Of a stretch of DNA of 64,000 nucleotides, positions 13,291 through 25,729 are shown one piece after another. Position 1 is the stretch's first letter; every line of letters begins with the position of its first letter. The DNA comes from Chalara sp. BL73 (Eukaryota > Ascomycota > Leotiomycetes > Helotiales): the NCBI GenBank assembly GCA_918026815.1, contig CAKJVC010000061.1:806001-870000 (forward strand). The letters run 5' to 3'. The translations under genes were made by a program, and so were the position numbers. The notes under the pieces are model-generated. The model saw only the letters and a program-made list of their open reading frames with translations. It made no database searches and was not told the origin of the DNA.

Positions 13291-15589
13291 TACACCTTGT
13301 TAAGAATGCAAAGATAGTGTCTAAAAAGACCAACGATGATCGCGATCGATATTAGAAGCGCGCACAGGTAAATATTGTTCGAATGTAAGGATTTGCTGTC
13401 TTCGGGTAATAGGAGGTAGGGCATGAGGTGTTAGTAAAGTGAAGTGCAGAATGAACTGCAGGTGGAGCCAGGTTTAGGCGTGAAATACCAAGAGCCTCTA
13501 GGATGCGGCATTTTCTTATAAGATTGTTTGTTGACCGTGTTCTGATACCGGTATAAATGCGATTCCCAATGCGCCACATAACTTCTCTTAGCTGAATCGG
13601 AAGCAAAGCTGTACTGTGGTGGCAGGCAAATGGCATACTAACCGATTCAAGGCAGTGCGTTCTATGCCGATCAGGGGTCGTTCATAGGTCCAAGTTCGTT
13701 GCAGGATTTATGAGGTGCACCTCCCCCGGCGTCCTGTCAGGCAGTGAGGTTTTTCTCTGTGACAACTGCTAGATTTGCTTCGTAAGAATGCGAGCCTCCC
13801 AATTTGGACACTTCATATTTCCAGCACGGACAGCCACTCTCGTGGCTGTAATTTAGTACGAGACATCCCTGCCAGTAATGGTACAGAAGAGCTATCTTTT
13901 GTTTTTCGGGGGAACATTGAGAAACTAAGGGCGGGATTGGTTGCCAGTCATCTCAACTTGAATTAAAACACGCGGCCGCTAGCCATTATTTCCCCGGATG
14001 CCATGGCGCTAGTACTTAATATGAAAAGGTCTTGCTCACCGCTGCCAACATGTCCGAACGTTTTAGGGTAGCAGATGGAATTGTTCCCGGCTGCCAATCG
14101 ACGTTAAAGACGAAGGATAGCACATGAAGCCGCAATCATCTATTGTGTACGCCATGGTGTATCTGTGTACTTTAAGGCGTCCAGTAGAATTTTGTTCCCC
14201 TTGCGCTAGCCACACTGGACTTGGGTAGTCTGCGCTCGGCCCCATGGGATTACACCCAGTCCCGGGATTGGAAGCGAACATCAATTGGGATCGGCGAGCC
14301 GTCCGCGTCTGAGACTGCAGCTTGCCGACGAAACTGGTGGGGCCATGTCCTTCTTTGCGCTTTGCAGGAAGGGGTTCGGCAATCCCCACAACCCGATCAT
14401 TGGTCGGGCGGTAAGGTTAGTTAGCCGGCCCGATAGTTGGCCACAACAACACTGGCTCCTCGCCTAGATTGAGCGTAGCTCTGTACTAGAGCACAAACAG
14501 ATTTTTTTCCAGGGGGAAGGTTGCCATGACGATAGAGGCCGTGTAGCTCCATCCTGCCCCACAATAGACCACCATCACGTCCGCATAACGAGGAGAGGGA
14601 AAGGCAGAAGAGAAATTATCGGTTACAGCAATCCCGAAGAGCCAGGAGATGGCGATAGCTGGTCAAAGCGGCGGAAAGTTTCCGCTCCGCCAGGTGAGGG
14701 ACAGCGCCAAATAGCCTCAGTAACCGATCGTAGCGTTCTCCTTCGCCAATCTTAGAAGAGGCGAGGATGGCAGAACTGCCAGCATTGCCAGAACCAGCCT
14801 TGCATCTGGCTCCGCTTCCCCAGAAAACCCCCAACTCTGCCCACAACTGATCGATGCCGACCAAGATTAGGAGGTCCCCAAGATCATCAGCAAAGAGGAT
14901 GTTGATTGTGCCCTGCATCACTGAGTGGCTTGGTGCGAGACACAGGAACCTGAGCACACGCTAGGTCATGCAAAGGAGTTGGTGGATGAGTTCGAAGCCC
15001 CACTTCTAGTAAAGTGTGAAGTCAAGAACGGGCAGAAGAAACCGAATTTGAAGCGGCTTGAGCACGCGGTGGCAGGAGCCGACGCATCCGCTGAACAGCA
15101 GAAGAGACAGCAAGGACGGCCACACGGAAGCAACCGTAATGGGAAAATGTGGCATTCGGCATATCGCATCATAATTAGTCCCTTTTAAATTGGCCTCTCA
15201 ATCTTCAGCACGAGATATAAAGTAGATTGGCAGTAATAGTAATCTTTTGCCCTAATTAGCCCGTAAGTATAGAGCAAGGCTTAGCGATTCTTCGCACGGC
15301 CGGGACAGTCTAACATTATGCCTTGCACAGTCAAATATGACTATTTATGGCACAAACCAATGAGGCATTGCCAAAAGGCGACGAGACTGAACCACAAACT
15401 GCAAAATACTACAATGAGCCACATCTGTATTGCGGCGACATTGTTCAGTCATTCTGTATTCCTTTATCATTATACCTATGTCTCTGCCCGTTGCCCAGGT
15501 CTATATTTGCTATTTGAACTGGGCTTCGTTGCACTATAGGCATGGCAGAGGCGATTCACCTCATACCCATTCTCATTGATAGACTGCGG
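13291..15589. other. No supported gene
   Basis: Minus-strand frames at 13352-13636, 14063-14389 and 14616-14957, and plus-strand frames at 13775, 14221 and 14925, have no recognisable domain. The 14.1-15.2 kb part is GC-richer and may hold a degraded sequence, but I cannot name it. Confidence 0.4.
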
Positions 15590-15593
15590 AATG

Positions 15594-15690
15594 AGTTGGG
15601 TTGGGTTGGGTTTTTGACCTTTCGACCCAACCCAGTGGGGCCCAGTAGGTTGGCTGGGTGTATAATATATAAAAAACCCAACCCAATGGA
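15594..15690. repeat. Inverted repeat of TTGGG units able to form a hairpin
   Basis: A tract of GTTGGGTTGGGTTTTT near 15597-15613 is matched in inverted orientation by AAAAAACCCAACCCAA near 15670-15686, with a further GACCCAACCCAGTGGG in between. The whole could fold into a nested hairpin. The TTGGG unit is telomere-like only superficially (fungal telomeres are usually TTAGGG). It may be a small inverted-repeat element. Confidence 0.55.
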
Positions 15691-15699
15691 GCTTCATTG

Positions 15700-18190
15700 G
15701 GTTGTTAAGGACTTACTCTAGTTATAAGAAGTAGCTTAAGTGAGCTTGAAAAGTTATTTCCTCCACATATTGAGGCTGTGGCAGTCTTGGCAACCTAGTC
15801 CTGGCTTTAAACCCAATAAGCTGTGTAACCCTTGGGCCGAGTAAGTATCCAGTGGTTTACCGCAGCGTACTCACCGGCATCTTCGTTGTTTTCTTGTCTC
15901 CATTCTTGGGTCCTGTCATTCAAGGATTGCTTTATCCGACCGAAAGAGTGACCCCTTAAAGGCTTATTTACACAGACGCTAACTAGTGTGGACCAAGTGC
16001 CGTCTAGTTTCTCAGTCTTCACCCTGGGTTGTCTCACTCATCCCAGATATTTTCTGATTTTCAACCGGGGCGGGAGAATATGGCGTCTGTCTCCTATCTG
16101 TATCATACTTGAGGATCTCTACGTTATATATCGGTTATGCAATGGTTTGAGACAAGATGGCATAGTCATGAGAACAATAAGAACGCACTCTCATGCATTG
16201 CTGACACTCAAGGATGGGAATATGTGGGAAAAGAAAGGGTATGATAAATTTATTGCTGACAGGAAGAAATAGAGTTACCAAATCGCGAAAAGTAGTGGCC
16301 GGCATGAGGAAACAAATGCTTTACTTGGTACGGGAGGGTGAAATGATGCTGATATAGTAAGTGGCAGGGAAGCCAATGCCATCCCGTTAGATAACATACA
16401 ACCGTCTTCTTCATCTGCTATGTAACAACGAACCACAAGCACCCTAGAAGAAGAGCGTGTCCAACCTTGGGAGATAGACCCGTTTAGTGATCCGGGATCA
16501 CCATCCGCATTGCTAATACCTACCACGAGCGGTTCACTTTCAGACGGAGACTCTGCAAAACGGATGGTAAGACTTGTTCTTAAATTAATGGGATACCGCG
16601 ACGGAGATTCTCATACTATCTTAAAACAAAAACGAAGACTACTGGAAAGGCACCAGCTACCGTCTCTTATTCTGAATCCCGATTGTTCTGCAATCCGGCA
16701 AAGTATTTCTTGTTTCAGGGTCGATAGTCACAATTTGTGCTGGAAGATTGTTTCTGTTATCCTTTCTCCCCAGGAGCTTCTTTTAAACTGAGCAAGAAGG
16801 CTGCTCCGAAGTGATGAACGGGCAACAACGTTACGTCTGGTGACCCACTGGGACACTGCGGAAGCAAAGCTCCCCCACTTCCATTGCTCGAACTGCAAGT
16901 TGCCCAACACTGGTCTCATTATAAGACTTGACTGCGGCAACGATTTGCGGTTCCATGAAATGGATTATTCCATGGCTGACCCTCGGTCTCACATTGATGA
17001 TCAAAATTTTGCCGACCTCTACAATCGTAGATGAAATCAAGAAGCTAGCAACTAGGAAAGGATGTACTGTCGCGCAGATTGCGCTTGCTTGAATTGCCGC
17101 CCAGGGCTTGATTGCAATTCCTAGAACGACAAGCCCTACAAGACTAGAGGAGAATTAGGGATCGACACGAGCTGGCTTGCTCAAAGAACCTGAAGATTCT
17201 GCCATTTACCAAACCTGGTCTCGGCGCAGTAAAAGAAGGCTTAGTCTTGAAAGCCCTCCGACCTGTTTACAAGATAACCGGGCCCAATATCGTTCCCCAC
17301 AGCAGGAGGAAGCCCTTCGTCTCCTCGGCTGAGCTCCCTAGAGTGACGTACTCGCCTTTACAGTGCTATTTGCAGCTGCTTTCTGCTGGAACTCTATACT
17401 ATAGCCCTTCCGACATCATCACTACCTCGGCCTCTTCGTAATTTTTAATCGACCTCGTCGCCTCCTCAATCCAGTCTCGCTAAGTGAGCCACGATTTCCC
17501 GCAACTGACAGCCCTGCTGTAACACCTTCTCGGTCTTGTGTGCACAGGGATGAGTCACTGGCAGCATATGCGCATTTCCGCGTTTCCCATCTGTATTATT
17601 CGAAACTGAAAGTTGGAAAATAAAGACAGAATTGATAATTGCTGAAAACTTTGCGTGTACTATTTGATCGAAGGAGTCTCTTTCGATGGTTTACCCGGCC
17701 AAAAAGGCTACGCAACAGGGCAACTTGTGGTCTCGATTAACCCACCGCCACCCCTCCCTAGAGAAAGGAAGTTAGCATTTCATATCTTACTATACAAATC
17801 AGAAATCCACCGTTTATAGTCTAGATAATCGTAATCGTCTCTTTGTCAAGCCTTTCAAACCACCTCCATGTTGTGTATCTTGAGAGCAGTGTCGAAGGTC
17901 TTTACGGCTTTACTTTTTTACATTCCTTTTGCTCTAGCAAAAGGGGGAAAGGATGCTCAATATTCTTTGTTATTAGGGACCAATACACAGTTGCTTTGCC
18001 GCTCCTGAGGAATAGTACGAATTTTCCCTTCATCCAAAGTCACACTACCCACGGGGAATTCTCCCGCAGATTCTTGAGACTCGGCAATCGGTGTCAGAAT
18101 CCAAGGCGTCAGTAGCATCTGGGAAATCAATGTCCTCCAAAATCTGACCTCTGCTCAGACCCTCCGCCTTGTGAGTATGGATGATGTAGA
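15700..18190. other. No supported gene
   Basis: Frames at 15988-16272, 16510-16791, 16840-17034 and 17843-18115 plus, and several minus frames, are short. The stretch near 16440-16560 reads like real protein (EEERVQPWEIDPFSDPGSPS) in one plus-strand frame and may be the remnant of an old gene, but no family is recognised. Confidence 0.35.
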
Positions 18191-18199
18191 CGCAAATGG

Positions 18200-18660
18200 G
18201 GTAGAGAATGACGAATCAAATTACCACTTCTGGGGAAGAGATTTTATTGAGCTGTATCCTGGCCTCCTAGGGCAGACTTCTGGGTCGCATGAAAATTTGT
18301 TAGTCCAGAAACGCATCTTGGTTCTCAGTGTTTCGCTCTCCTGTCCCAAAGCTTCCTCTTGCTTCTGTAAATGGTGTATGTAGTCAGTTACCTTTTCGAA
18401 AACACCTTCTATCTCTGGGTTCGCCGAACCGCCATCCTGTTGGCTGCTCTTGTCATGCGCCACATAGTGCTTGGCTGCGAATCCGCCCAGAGCACGGTGA
18501 CAACTTTCTCAGCTCGCCTTTGCAGGATCTTGCAAAGGTCTCCGATGCCGCGCATGAATGGTCTTTTATTGTAGAGGGTGGGAAACTGGTTCAAAAGCTT
18601 GTCCAAATACTGAAACAGCGTATCGGATGAAGTAACGGTAAATATACTAGTTGCCGCGCC
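18200..18660 (-). pseudogene. Frameshifted remnant of an unrecognised helical protein
   Basis: On the minus strand one frame gives a protein-like stretch from about 18660 (SSDTLFQYLDKLLNQFPTLY, then RPFMRGIGDLCKILQRRAEK). After about 18475 the sense continues in another frame with KHYVAHDKSSQQ and EGVFEKVTDYIHHLQKQEEA, a clear coiled-coil pattern. A one-base change near 18470-18480 explains the shift. I do not recognise the family. Both ends fade into non-coding sequence, so this looks like an internal gene fragment. Confidence 0.45.
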
Positions 18661-19860
18661 AATACCAACTAAGAGGCTTAGCCCCTAGTTGAGGCTTGTG
18701 TCCCTTCTGATCCTGCTAGACACTCCTGCTAACACCAGCTAAAACCTAGAGCGCATAGATGCTGGCGTCCTCGGCGGCCGTACCATTAAGTTGGACATTT
18801 ATTAGCCATATTCCATTTAACAGAGGGCATGAGACTGAACAAATTCCAGATATGAGGTGGAGAGCTCTCATGGACTAGCCACATGCGTAGATCTTTTACA
18901 GTGCAGCACTGTACAGTATATGTCAAATCAATCATTTCTGGAACGTTCGGAATTGCAATGACCACCAAAACAAACTGAGATGGAAGATATGGGCTTTCAG
19001 ATAGATTCTAACTTGATTGAGTGCAGTTGACGATGTAGCCATGATGATCTTTCAAATTCATTAGTTGGGCAGCTTAGCAAACTGAGAGAAGTCGCCATGT
19101 CTAGACTCATCCGGTGAACGACTACAGATCACCTGGAAGGGGAACAACGAGAAGAGTGGCCTCATTACCATTGTGTCGTCATCTTCCCATCTTGTCAGCT
19201 ACCATCGTATCATATTATCGTATTATCATTCTGCCACGTCGTCACGTTGTAACAGCTACTCTTGTCCGACTTACTAATTGCCCAATTTCTCTATGGCAGT
19301 GATCATCACACTTCTCCCCCATCTTCTCACCATAAAACGAAGGAGGTGTTGAAAAAATCAAGACCTTGCGGTGCTGAAGGTGCCTTGCTTTTCAACTCAT
19401 ATATCTACATCATGGACAAGATGTTTCCGGTCAACATACAAAACCAAGATATACTAGACATTGTGGCCCCTAGGTATTGCGACCTTATTGACTAGACAAC
19501 CTTCACCGCTAACAGTACTGCACTTTCCTGAACCTCACGGGCAACACGTGACTATGAGCAGTTAAGCGAGAAGCGGGGGTTTAAAGCTACATCTGATTCT
19601 CCCCTGGTGTGCCTGACAATCAATCAACTCTATTTGAGCACTGGATACAGGGAGAGTCGCAATCATCTTCAGTCTAAGTAATTGCTTCCAGAATGTTCTT
19701 TGTTTTTCCCCCAAGTACATACGGAATACAGTAACTGTATTGTACACGGCCACACTATTCCCCCACACTGGGCGAGCTTATTTTCCCACATCTCTCGGAG
19801 CGAAATTCCCGGGTTCCCCGCATTCCTCACCCCTACTTGGAGCTGGTAAATGCAGACAGC
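18661..19860. other. No gene seen
   Basis: Short frames only. AT-rich intergenic DNA leading into a dispersed repeat. Confidence 0.45.
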
Positions 19861-19865
19861 GACCC

Positions 19866-20135
19866 TTATTTTCGCTTCTTGGTTTTCGCTAGCAGAGAAA
19901 TGGCTCAACGACTGATGGGGAAGTTGGCGAAGGCGATCCTAGACAGATAACGTCGGCTCGGTCGGACAAAAAAAGAAACGGGACATAAACAGCAAAGCTA
20001 CTCGCATCCCGATCATTAGTCAGTATATGTGTGCTAATTTGTTTGTGGTACTACTAAAGTAAAATTACCTTGTTCCGGGCAACCTAGTCAATTCTGATAA
20101 CTGACCGGCTGAATTATGGCCTTCCCCAGGCCGAC
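19866..20135. repeat. Dispersed repeat A, copy 1
   Basis: This segment is clearly similar to 48066-48335 in the same orientation. Shared landmarks, in order, are CGCTAGC-GAGA-TG-CTCAACGACTG, GGGGAAGTTGGC, GTCGGCTCGGTCGG, GCAAAGCTAC then GCATCCCGAT, and CCTTCCCC then GACCCG. The two copies have diverged by many point changes and small indels. No coding potential is visible. It could be a non-autonomous transposon or a solo LTR fragment. Confidence 0.65.
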
Positions 20136-20436
20136 CCGTCATTATCGATGGTTATTGTCCCAAGCGGGCTTCCGTGTCTGCGCCTTGAAATTTCGGGAGT
20201 TATTTGAAGTGCCGGATTTTGAATCATTAAAATTTATTCCATTGATTTTCGAGAAGAATGGCTGAGAGATCCCTCTCTCCTGTGGCGCAGCATATACTAA
20301 TGCGCATATCCTCGGATATAAAGCCAACCCAAAATCCAATTACTCAGAGTTACTTGCTTTTTAATTTGATCTACTTTCAAACCTGTAATTAGCCTTCCTA
20401 CTACATTCCTTCACTGCGATTCAAGAACATTCGACC

Positions 20437-21789
20437 ATGAATTCCGACACGGCCGGTCAAGATTTGTCCGAAAACACGCAGTCTAATCTGAGATTGACGA
20501 ATATAACCCTCGTTATTCTCGCTGGATTTCTTGTTGGGCTTCGGCTCCTTTCTAGGTGGAAAAAGCGTGCTTACATTGGTATCGATGATTACTTCATTTT
20601 ACTTGCATACGTGAGTAATCAGTCATATTTGAAGAAAAGCTGGGGCTAAGTCAAAAACGCAGGCTGCTTTACTTGCCCTTCTCTCTGCTGGCTTGTTCAG
20701 TAAGAACCAGCTACTTATATCTGAACGTGAAATTTCGATTACTGAAAACTTAACAGTGATTCATTACGGCCTTGGAGTACACGCTGCCGCGCTTGATTTC
20801 GATCAGCTTATCGCCGTTGGTAAAAGCCTTCTAGCTTTCGAGTGTATCTACGTAACTACCGTCGCTCTCACAAAGGTATCCCTGCTCCTCATGTACTACC
20901 GCCTCTTCCCTATCGAGAGTATGCGTATCGGCTGCTGGATTCTCGGCGTTTTATCGATTTGCTGGTGCATCTCTATTATTATGGTTAGCATTTTCCAATG
21001 CACACCAATCGCCAAAGCGTGGAACCCGACTATTCCCGGCCACTGCATCAATCTTAAAGGATCATTCATTGGCAATGCCGTCCCGAACATTTTAACGGAT
21101 ATAGCTATTTTGGCTTTACCTATGCCGCACGTATGGGCTTTGCATACTACTTTAATCCAGAAATATCAACTGAGCGCTCTGTTTCTGCTAGGAAGCTTGT
21201 GAGTATATCACTTCTCCCAAGGTGCCGATAAGCTGTCTCTAATATATCTTTTAGCGTTGTTTTCACAAGTATCTACCGCTTTACCACACTATTCGAATTC
21301 GTCCCCTCGGACCTTACATGTATGTAAAGCTCCTTCTCCAACTCACTCTCATCGACCTCTTACTAAGAATCCCTAGGGACGCTTGCAAAAGCATGTACAT
21401 GGGTTATCGTCGAATCCTCCGCCGGCATAATCTCTGCCTGCCTACCAACTCTCGCGCCTCTTTTACGCTCTATAAATTTCTTGCCTTGGCGCAACAAAAA
21501 ATCATTATCCGCCCCCAGAAGTGCCAATGAAGTAATCACCATTGGGGGCAGCGGCGGTAGTAAAGGAGTCAAAAATTCATGCTTTGAACGCTTGGATGAG
21601 AGTTCGCTTAGATATGAAGACTTGCAACCAAACCGTAGTGCCGAGTCAGCAAGTAGTGTACATTGTAGCGATGGTAGGAAATGGGGGGATGCAGAGAGCC
21701 AAGGGAGCGGCGATGAGATCCCGTTGAAGGGTATTCAAACGGATAGAGGCGGAGCGAAGGGCGCCAACATAGACATCCAGCCGATATAA
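20437..21789 (+). CDS. PTH11-like integral membrane protein (fungal rhodopsin-like family)
   Basis: Five exons (20437-20610, 20663-20699, 20757-21198, 21255-21319, 21377-21789) give a 376-residue protein in consistent phase. Family landmarks occur in order: NITLVILAGFLVGLRLLSRW, GIDDYFILLAY, HYGLGVHAAALDF, a span with TKVSLLLMYYRLFP, then FQCTPIAKAWNP, a span with LTDIAILALPMPHVW, and finally SAGIISACLPTLAPLL. A hydrophilic, Gly/Ser-rich tail of roughly 90 residues follows, probably cytoplasmic. Members are seven-span plasma-membrane proteins, some of which act as GPCR-like sensors; the ligand here is unknown. The third intron-like segment (20700-20756) is 57 bp without a stop, so its retention is possible, but the spliced form fits the family better. 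No frame damage is visible. Confidence 0.85.
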
Positions 21790-22463
21790 GCAAATGCTTC
21801 GGACTAGTGCTGCTCATATATATTGATACCCCAGCTCCTGCGCGTCAATGAAGTGCGAAATACGGCTGCAGTGACAACACAAATGGGCCATTTGTTATTT
21901 GAACCTCCACTCATTGATCTTCCCAACCTTGCTGCGTAAATCTCGCCTCCTTATTCCCCCACATATAACCTATAATTTATCGAGCAGAAGCACAGGGTGC
22001 CCTGGATAGTCCAACCATTTTTTGGCATACCTGGTATAGAATGTGCTGCCATTATGACTGGGGACTTTGCGTTGTGAGGAATCTCCATTGAATTTTAATG
22101 TCTTGAAAGATCTAACACGGGTTTTGGCACTCGTAAGTCAAAGCCGCATTTCAGGCAGCAAGGTTTCCACAAAAAGCGTTGCTGTTGACTGCTAAACAAG
22201 AATAGAATAATGCTTATGGCTGCTTGATAAAGAGACTACCCCTCGGGTGATGAAAGCGATACAAAAATGCGTTGCCGGGCTCACCCGCTCGGAGGATATG
22301 TGTTCGTTGGGTTATGGAAATTCCAGCCCCTAGGATTTTTGAAGATGGCAGATGGGAATATCCAGAGGAATTAATATGACAGATGGAAGCGCGATCTTGC
22401 ACCAACGTAGAGCGTATAAATATCAAAAGACGAAATAATGAGAAATCACCCACTCAATCTTAC
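21790..22463. other. No gene seen
   Basis: 3' flank of the PTH11-like gene and AT-rich intergenic DNA; a minus-strand frame at 22214-22453 has no recognisable feature. Confidence 0.45.
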
Positions 22464-22550
22464 TGTCGGAATACCTACCACGTAGCAAAAGGCGTAGTAG
22501 CTATTGACTACGCTCTTGCTGGTGTGGTTCTGGTATTTGTTGATTGATTC
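22464..22550. repeat. Dispersed repeat B, copy 1 (LTR-end-like, begins TGTCGGA)
   Basis: About 85 bp highly similar to 45562-45645, in the same orientation: TGTCGGAATACCTACCACG followed by AGGCGTAGTAGCTATTGAC and CGCTCTTGC-GGTGTGGTT. The shared start at TG suggests the 5' end of a retrotransposon LTR, but no partner end, primer-binding site or internal coding region is seen here. Confidence 0.6.
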
Positions 22551-23519
22551 TTTCTACCGCTCTAGTTCTACGGAGTTGAGTGAGATCGAGGTCCCACTGT
22601 TTCAGGTGATTAGTGCTAGTCATATTAATTGCCAAGGCCGATCGTGACACTAGGCCCCAATACCAGCGGCCCCGCGGTTATATTGGTCCTTCTTTTCACT
22701 TCCGTTAGGGATATATTCTCGGATCCAACAGAATGCGGATATCTTCTGTTAACACAGGCGTCAGTGGATAGGAACTAGATTTTATTAGCTTCCTTCTCGT
22801 TGGCTATCGCAAATACATGGTAAGACGATGACGGCTTTTCCGTGCTTAACCCACCCGCACTAGGAGAATATGTTCTCTCAACTACCTCAGCTCTGTTGGG
22901 CCACCCTTCCACCCCCATCTTTAACAGAATCAATCATGTCCGATTACCAGCTGACCAACTCGCCCAGAGTGGAATGGGGGCTCCCTGAACTGTTGCTCTC
23001 TTACACTCTCAGGAACTTTCTAGACAAAACTCCCCCATATATGAACCGGTCATCATACACCCGGACAAGAAGCTAGTCTTCGCACGTCAGCCAAGGACAG
23101 CAGTAGAACCTGGACAATTACCTCTTGCAGATACAAAGTAACCGCGCCGGTGCCGATCCTTTTGGCGAAAGACAGCGAGAAGCAACAGTGTTAGCGCTCA
23201 GAAAAAATCGCGCAGCCCATTGTGGGAGATGGAATGGATCTCCCAGTCCAAACCCCAAACAGACCCGTTCCTTGCCATGTGAGTTCTGCTTACGGGGAAA
23301 CGATATGCAGTCAGCGTGTCTCTAAGCTAAACTACCTCAAGATTGCCATAAGGTGGCAGGTATCGATGCATACCTAAAGCGCCGATGGCTTTCCCACATT
23401 ATCTGATTTTAGGTTGATTTTTTTAGTCTAGGGCACACACCTAGTTGTCATGAACACTTGGTAGGCTGCACGCAAAAGTCTGTTAGGCCCACGATCAGTA
23501 ACTGACTCCGACGCGTAAG
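22551..23519. other. No supported gene
   Basis: Short plus-strand frames at 22870-23076 and 23125-23325 are rich in Pro, Ser and Arg and match nothing I recognise. The region precedes the transporter relic. Confidence 0.4.
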
Positions 23520-24090
23520 GGCGCTATTAATTCCTTCGGCATCTCCCAGAGTTACTACGTTGACTTCCTAGACCCAACCGCCATCCGAAATCTCCTAGAT
23601 TGGTTCGATTGAGATATTTCTGCTGTTCTTCGTCGGTATCTTCACGGGCTGTCTTACAGATGCCGGGTTCTTCCACCTCGCTGCCATCTCAGGCGCATAC
23701 TCGTCGTCGCTGGCCCAATATTGGCAGGTTTTCCTATATTACCTAGTTACTTGGCCGATCACTTTGGCATGCTCAACATATTTATACCCACGGCCGCAAC
23801 CGCCACCGTCGCCATGTTCTCATGGATTGCTCTCTCGTCAATAAGCGACCTGTACTCTGGGCGGCGATGTGTGGCATTCCCATCGGCGGGACTCAGTCGT
23901 TATTCCCCTCTGCCATGGCATCTCCAACAACGGACCCGTGTAAGAAAGGCACGCGGATTGGCATGGTGTTTAACCTAGTGGGCTTTGGTGTACTAACGGG
24001 CCCGCCAATCGAAGCGGCCCTCATATCAGCCCTTGGAGGACGGTATGTCGCCACACAGTCGTTTTCGGGGGCCAGCTTTTAATTGGCATG
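23520..24090 (+). pseudogene. Degenerate MFS transporter, monocarboxylate-transporter type
   Basis: Scattered over three frames are segments typical of fungal MFS transporters of the monocarboxylate (MCT/MCH) group: FGISQSYYVDFLDPTA, then IEIFLLFFVGIFTGCLTDAG followed by a tract with SSSLAQYWQVFL, then ILPSYLADHFGMLNIF and PTAATATVAMFSW, and finally GTQSLFPSAMAS plus IGMVFNLVGFGVLTGPPI. At least three frameshifts and loss of roughly half of the usual membrane spans, including much of the centre, show it is non-functional. In a live gene it would import a small organic acid or release a metabolite. It lies beside a tautomerase and a broken regulator, suggesting a former catabolic cluster. Confidence 0.75.
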
Positions 24091-25195
24091 GGCTTCATAG
24101 TAGCTAATAGAGAGATCAGGAGGAGAAAGACTGGAGAGAAGATTTGGGCGAGGGTATGAAGGAGATCGGCTCCACATCAGTGTAACGCTTCCTACTCCTA
24201 ACTTCGGGATAGCTCCCCTGCCGGCCGGTACTGTATATTGAAGTGTGCTAGATATCGAAGTTCTTTACGTAAAGGTGAGGACAGTACGAAGTATAACAAA
24301 AGGATACCAATTGCTAGACTACTAAAGGAATTTGAGTATGAAGCTTCTACTTTGAAACCCTATTCTCCTATATATACGTCTAGGGGTTAAGGATGTTTTC
24401 AGGTCTTAGAACTTGTTAAGTATTTATATGTATCACGTAATTACTTCTATCACAAGCGCACAGGTGACTATCTTAGTGCAGATAGTCCATTCGTGCTTTT
24501 CTTTCGTTAGCACTACCGCTACCTCAGTGACATAGGTCATATATTATCAGGATCCTTTCGTTATTAGCCTTGGGCAGGTGCGATTAAGATCCTGATGCCA
24601 ACGACAACCTAGTAATGGCACGTGGTTGTGATAGTCAGCCCAGGTGAGGAACGGGCACCCAGGTTAAGGTATAGAGTAGAACTAGTTATCAATTAACCTC
24701 GTGACGTCCATTCCAATACCCCCTTAGCCATCACTGGTGTCACCCTTCTCCTCGGTATCAATGGAATAATACATCTTTCGTGGCTCTTCGCCGTCCACTT
24801 GGCATTACGTTCGCCGATCAGGATATTATTTGTTGTTACCATGGATGAGGGGTCATCAAGATGGGCTTTAGGGTGGACACCGCCAATATTGAAGCTGGCT
24901 AAGCCTAGATCATACACATGCTTGCGCTGGAAATGCGATGGCTTTGTTGTACGCGATGCGCACGGCACCGTTTTAGTTGCTGGATGATCTATTGATTTCA
25001 TCGTTGCAACATTCCCTATTACTTATAGTCTTAAATGCTAGGCATGCTAAGGGAGAACGATATAGCAATGCTCCGTATATAGTCACTCCAGGAGGATATG
25101 AATAGGTGACATCAGTGTCTGAATTCTCAAGGAGATGTCGATACTTGAAGTACAAAAGATAGTTCTCCTTCTCCTATAAAGCCCAACCAATGTAT
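24091..25195. other. No supported gene; possible relic at 24.7-25.0 kb
   Basis: Mostly AT-rich DNA. A minus-strand frame at 24693-25001 (102 residues) contains a protein-like stretch (SFNIGGVHPKAHLDD, then MVTTNNILIGERNAKW), but the family is not recognised and no other exon is visible. Confidence 0.35.
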
Positions 25196-25729
25196 TCATT
25201 CCATTGCGAGAACACCCGAAAAATCCTCTCGCGTTGCCAGTTCTGTCATCAGGTACTGCATATCCTCGTCTCCTTGGTTCGCCAACCTTTCAAACTCAGC
25301 CTTGTTCTCCTGCAACCACTCGATTTCGCGTCCTGCTGCTGGCCGTTGAATACCCATTTCGACCGCTGTGGTCAAGGCACCCATTACCCATACAGTACGA
25401 AGTCCGCGGGCTCCGGGTTCAATTTGCTCGCCTTCCATGTTCGCATCAATCACGACGTCGTCCCAGGCTTTGATCAAGTCTCGGCAATGCTGGCCATACA
25501 TTTCGGGTGAGCGATTCTCGCTAGTCCTGGTTCGCAGAATAGCGCGGTTATAAAGCCGGAGGAAGCCGCCCCTATACACTCTCTGCGAAGAAACATCTGT
25601 AAAACGCATGTTGATGAAGAATGAAGGGGTTTGGAAACGTTTGCAGTGTATGGAGGTGAATGCTTTAGCTAGCCTCTCCTGCTGCGCCTCTGTTAAGGGT
25701 GTAACGTGCTCGATGTCGTAGAGGGGCAT
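25196..25729 (-). CDS. Tautomerase-superfamily enzyme, cis-CaaD-like
   Basis: A single exon of 177 residues beginning MPLYDIEHVTPLT. Tautomerases use the amino-terminal Pro, exposed after Met removal, as the catalytic base, and the start was chosen to give Pro at position 2; an upstream in-frame ATG at 25768 would bury it. Further family features are a His in SIHCKRFQTP (about position 27 after Met removal), the strand FFINMRFTDV, and two Arg in LRTRTSENR that fit the substrate-binding Arg pair of cis-3-chloroacrylic acid dehalogenase relatives. The region after residue 105 is a less conserved helical extension. The likely role is tautomerisation or hydration of a small unsaturated acid in the cytosol; the physiological substrate is unknown. 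It is divergently arranged from a broken C6 regulator and near a broken MFS transporter, and appears to be the only intact member of that group. Confidence 0.85.
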   Translation of the reverse strand: MPLYDIEHVTPLTEAQQERLAKAFTSIHCKRFQTPSFFINMRFTDVSSQRVYRGGFLRLYNRAILRTRTSENRSPEMYGQHCRDLIKAWDDVVIDANMEGEQIEPGARGLRTVWVMGALTTAVEMGIQRPAAGREIEWLQENKAEFERLANQGDEDMQYLMTELATREDFSGVLAME

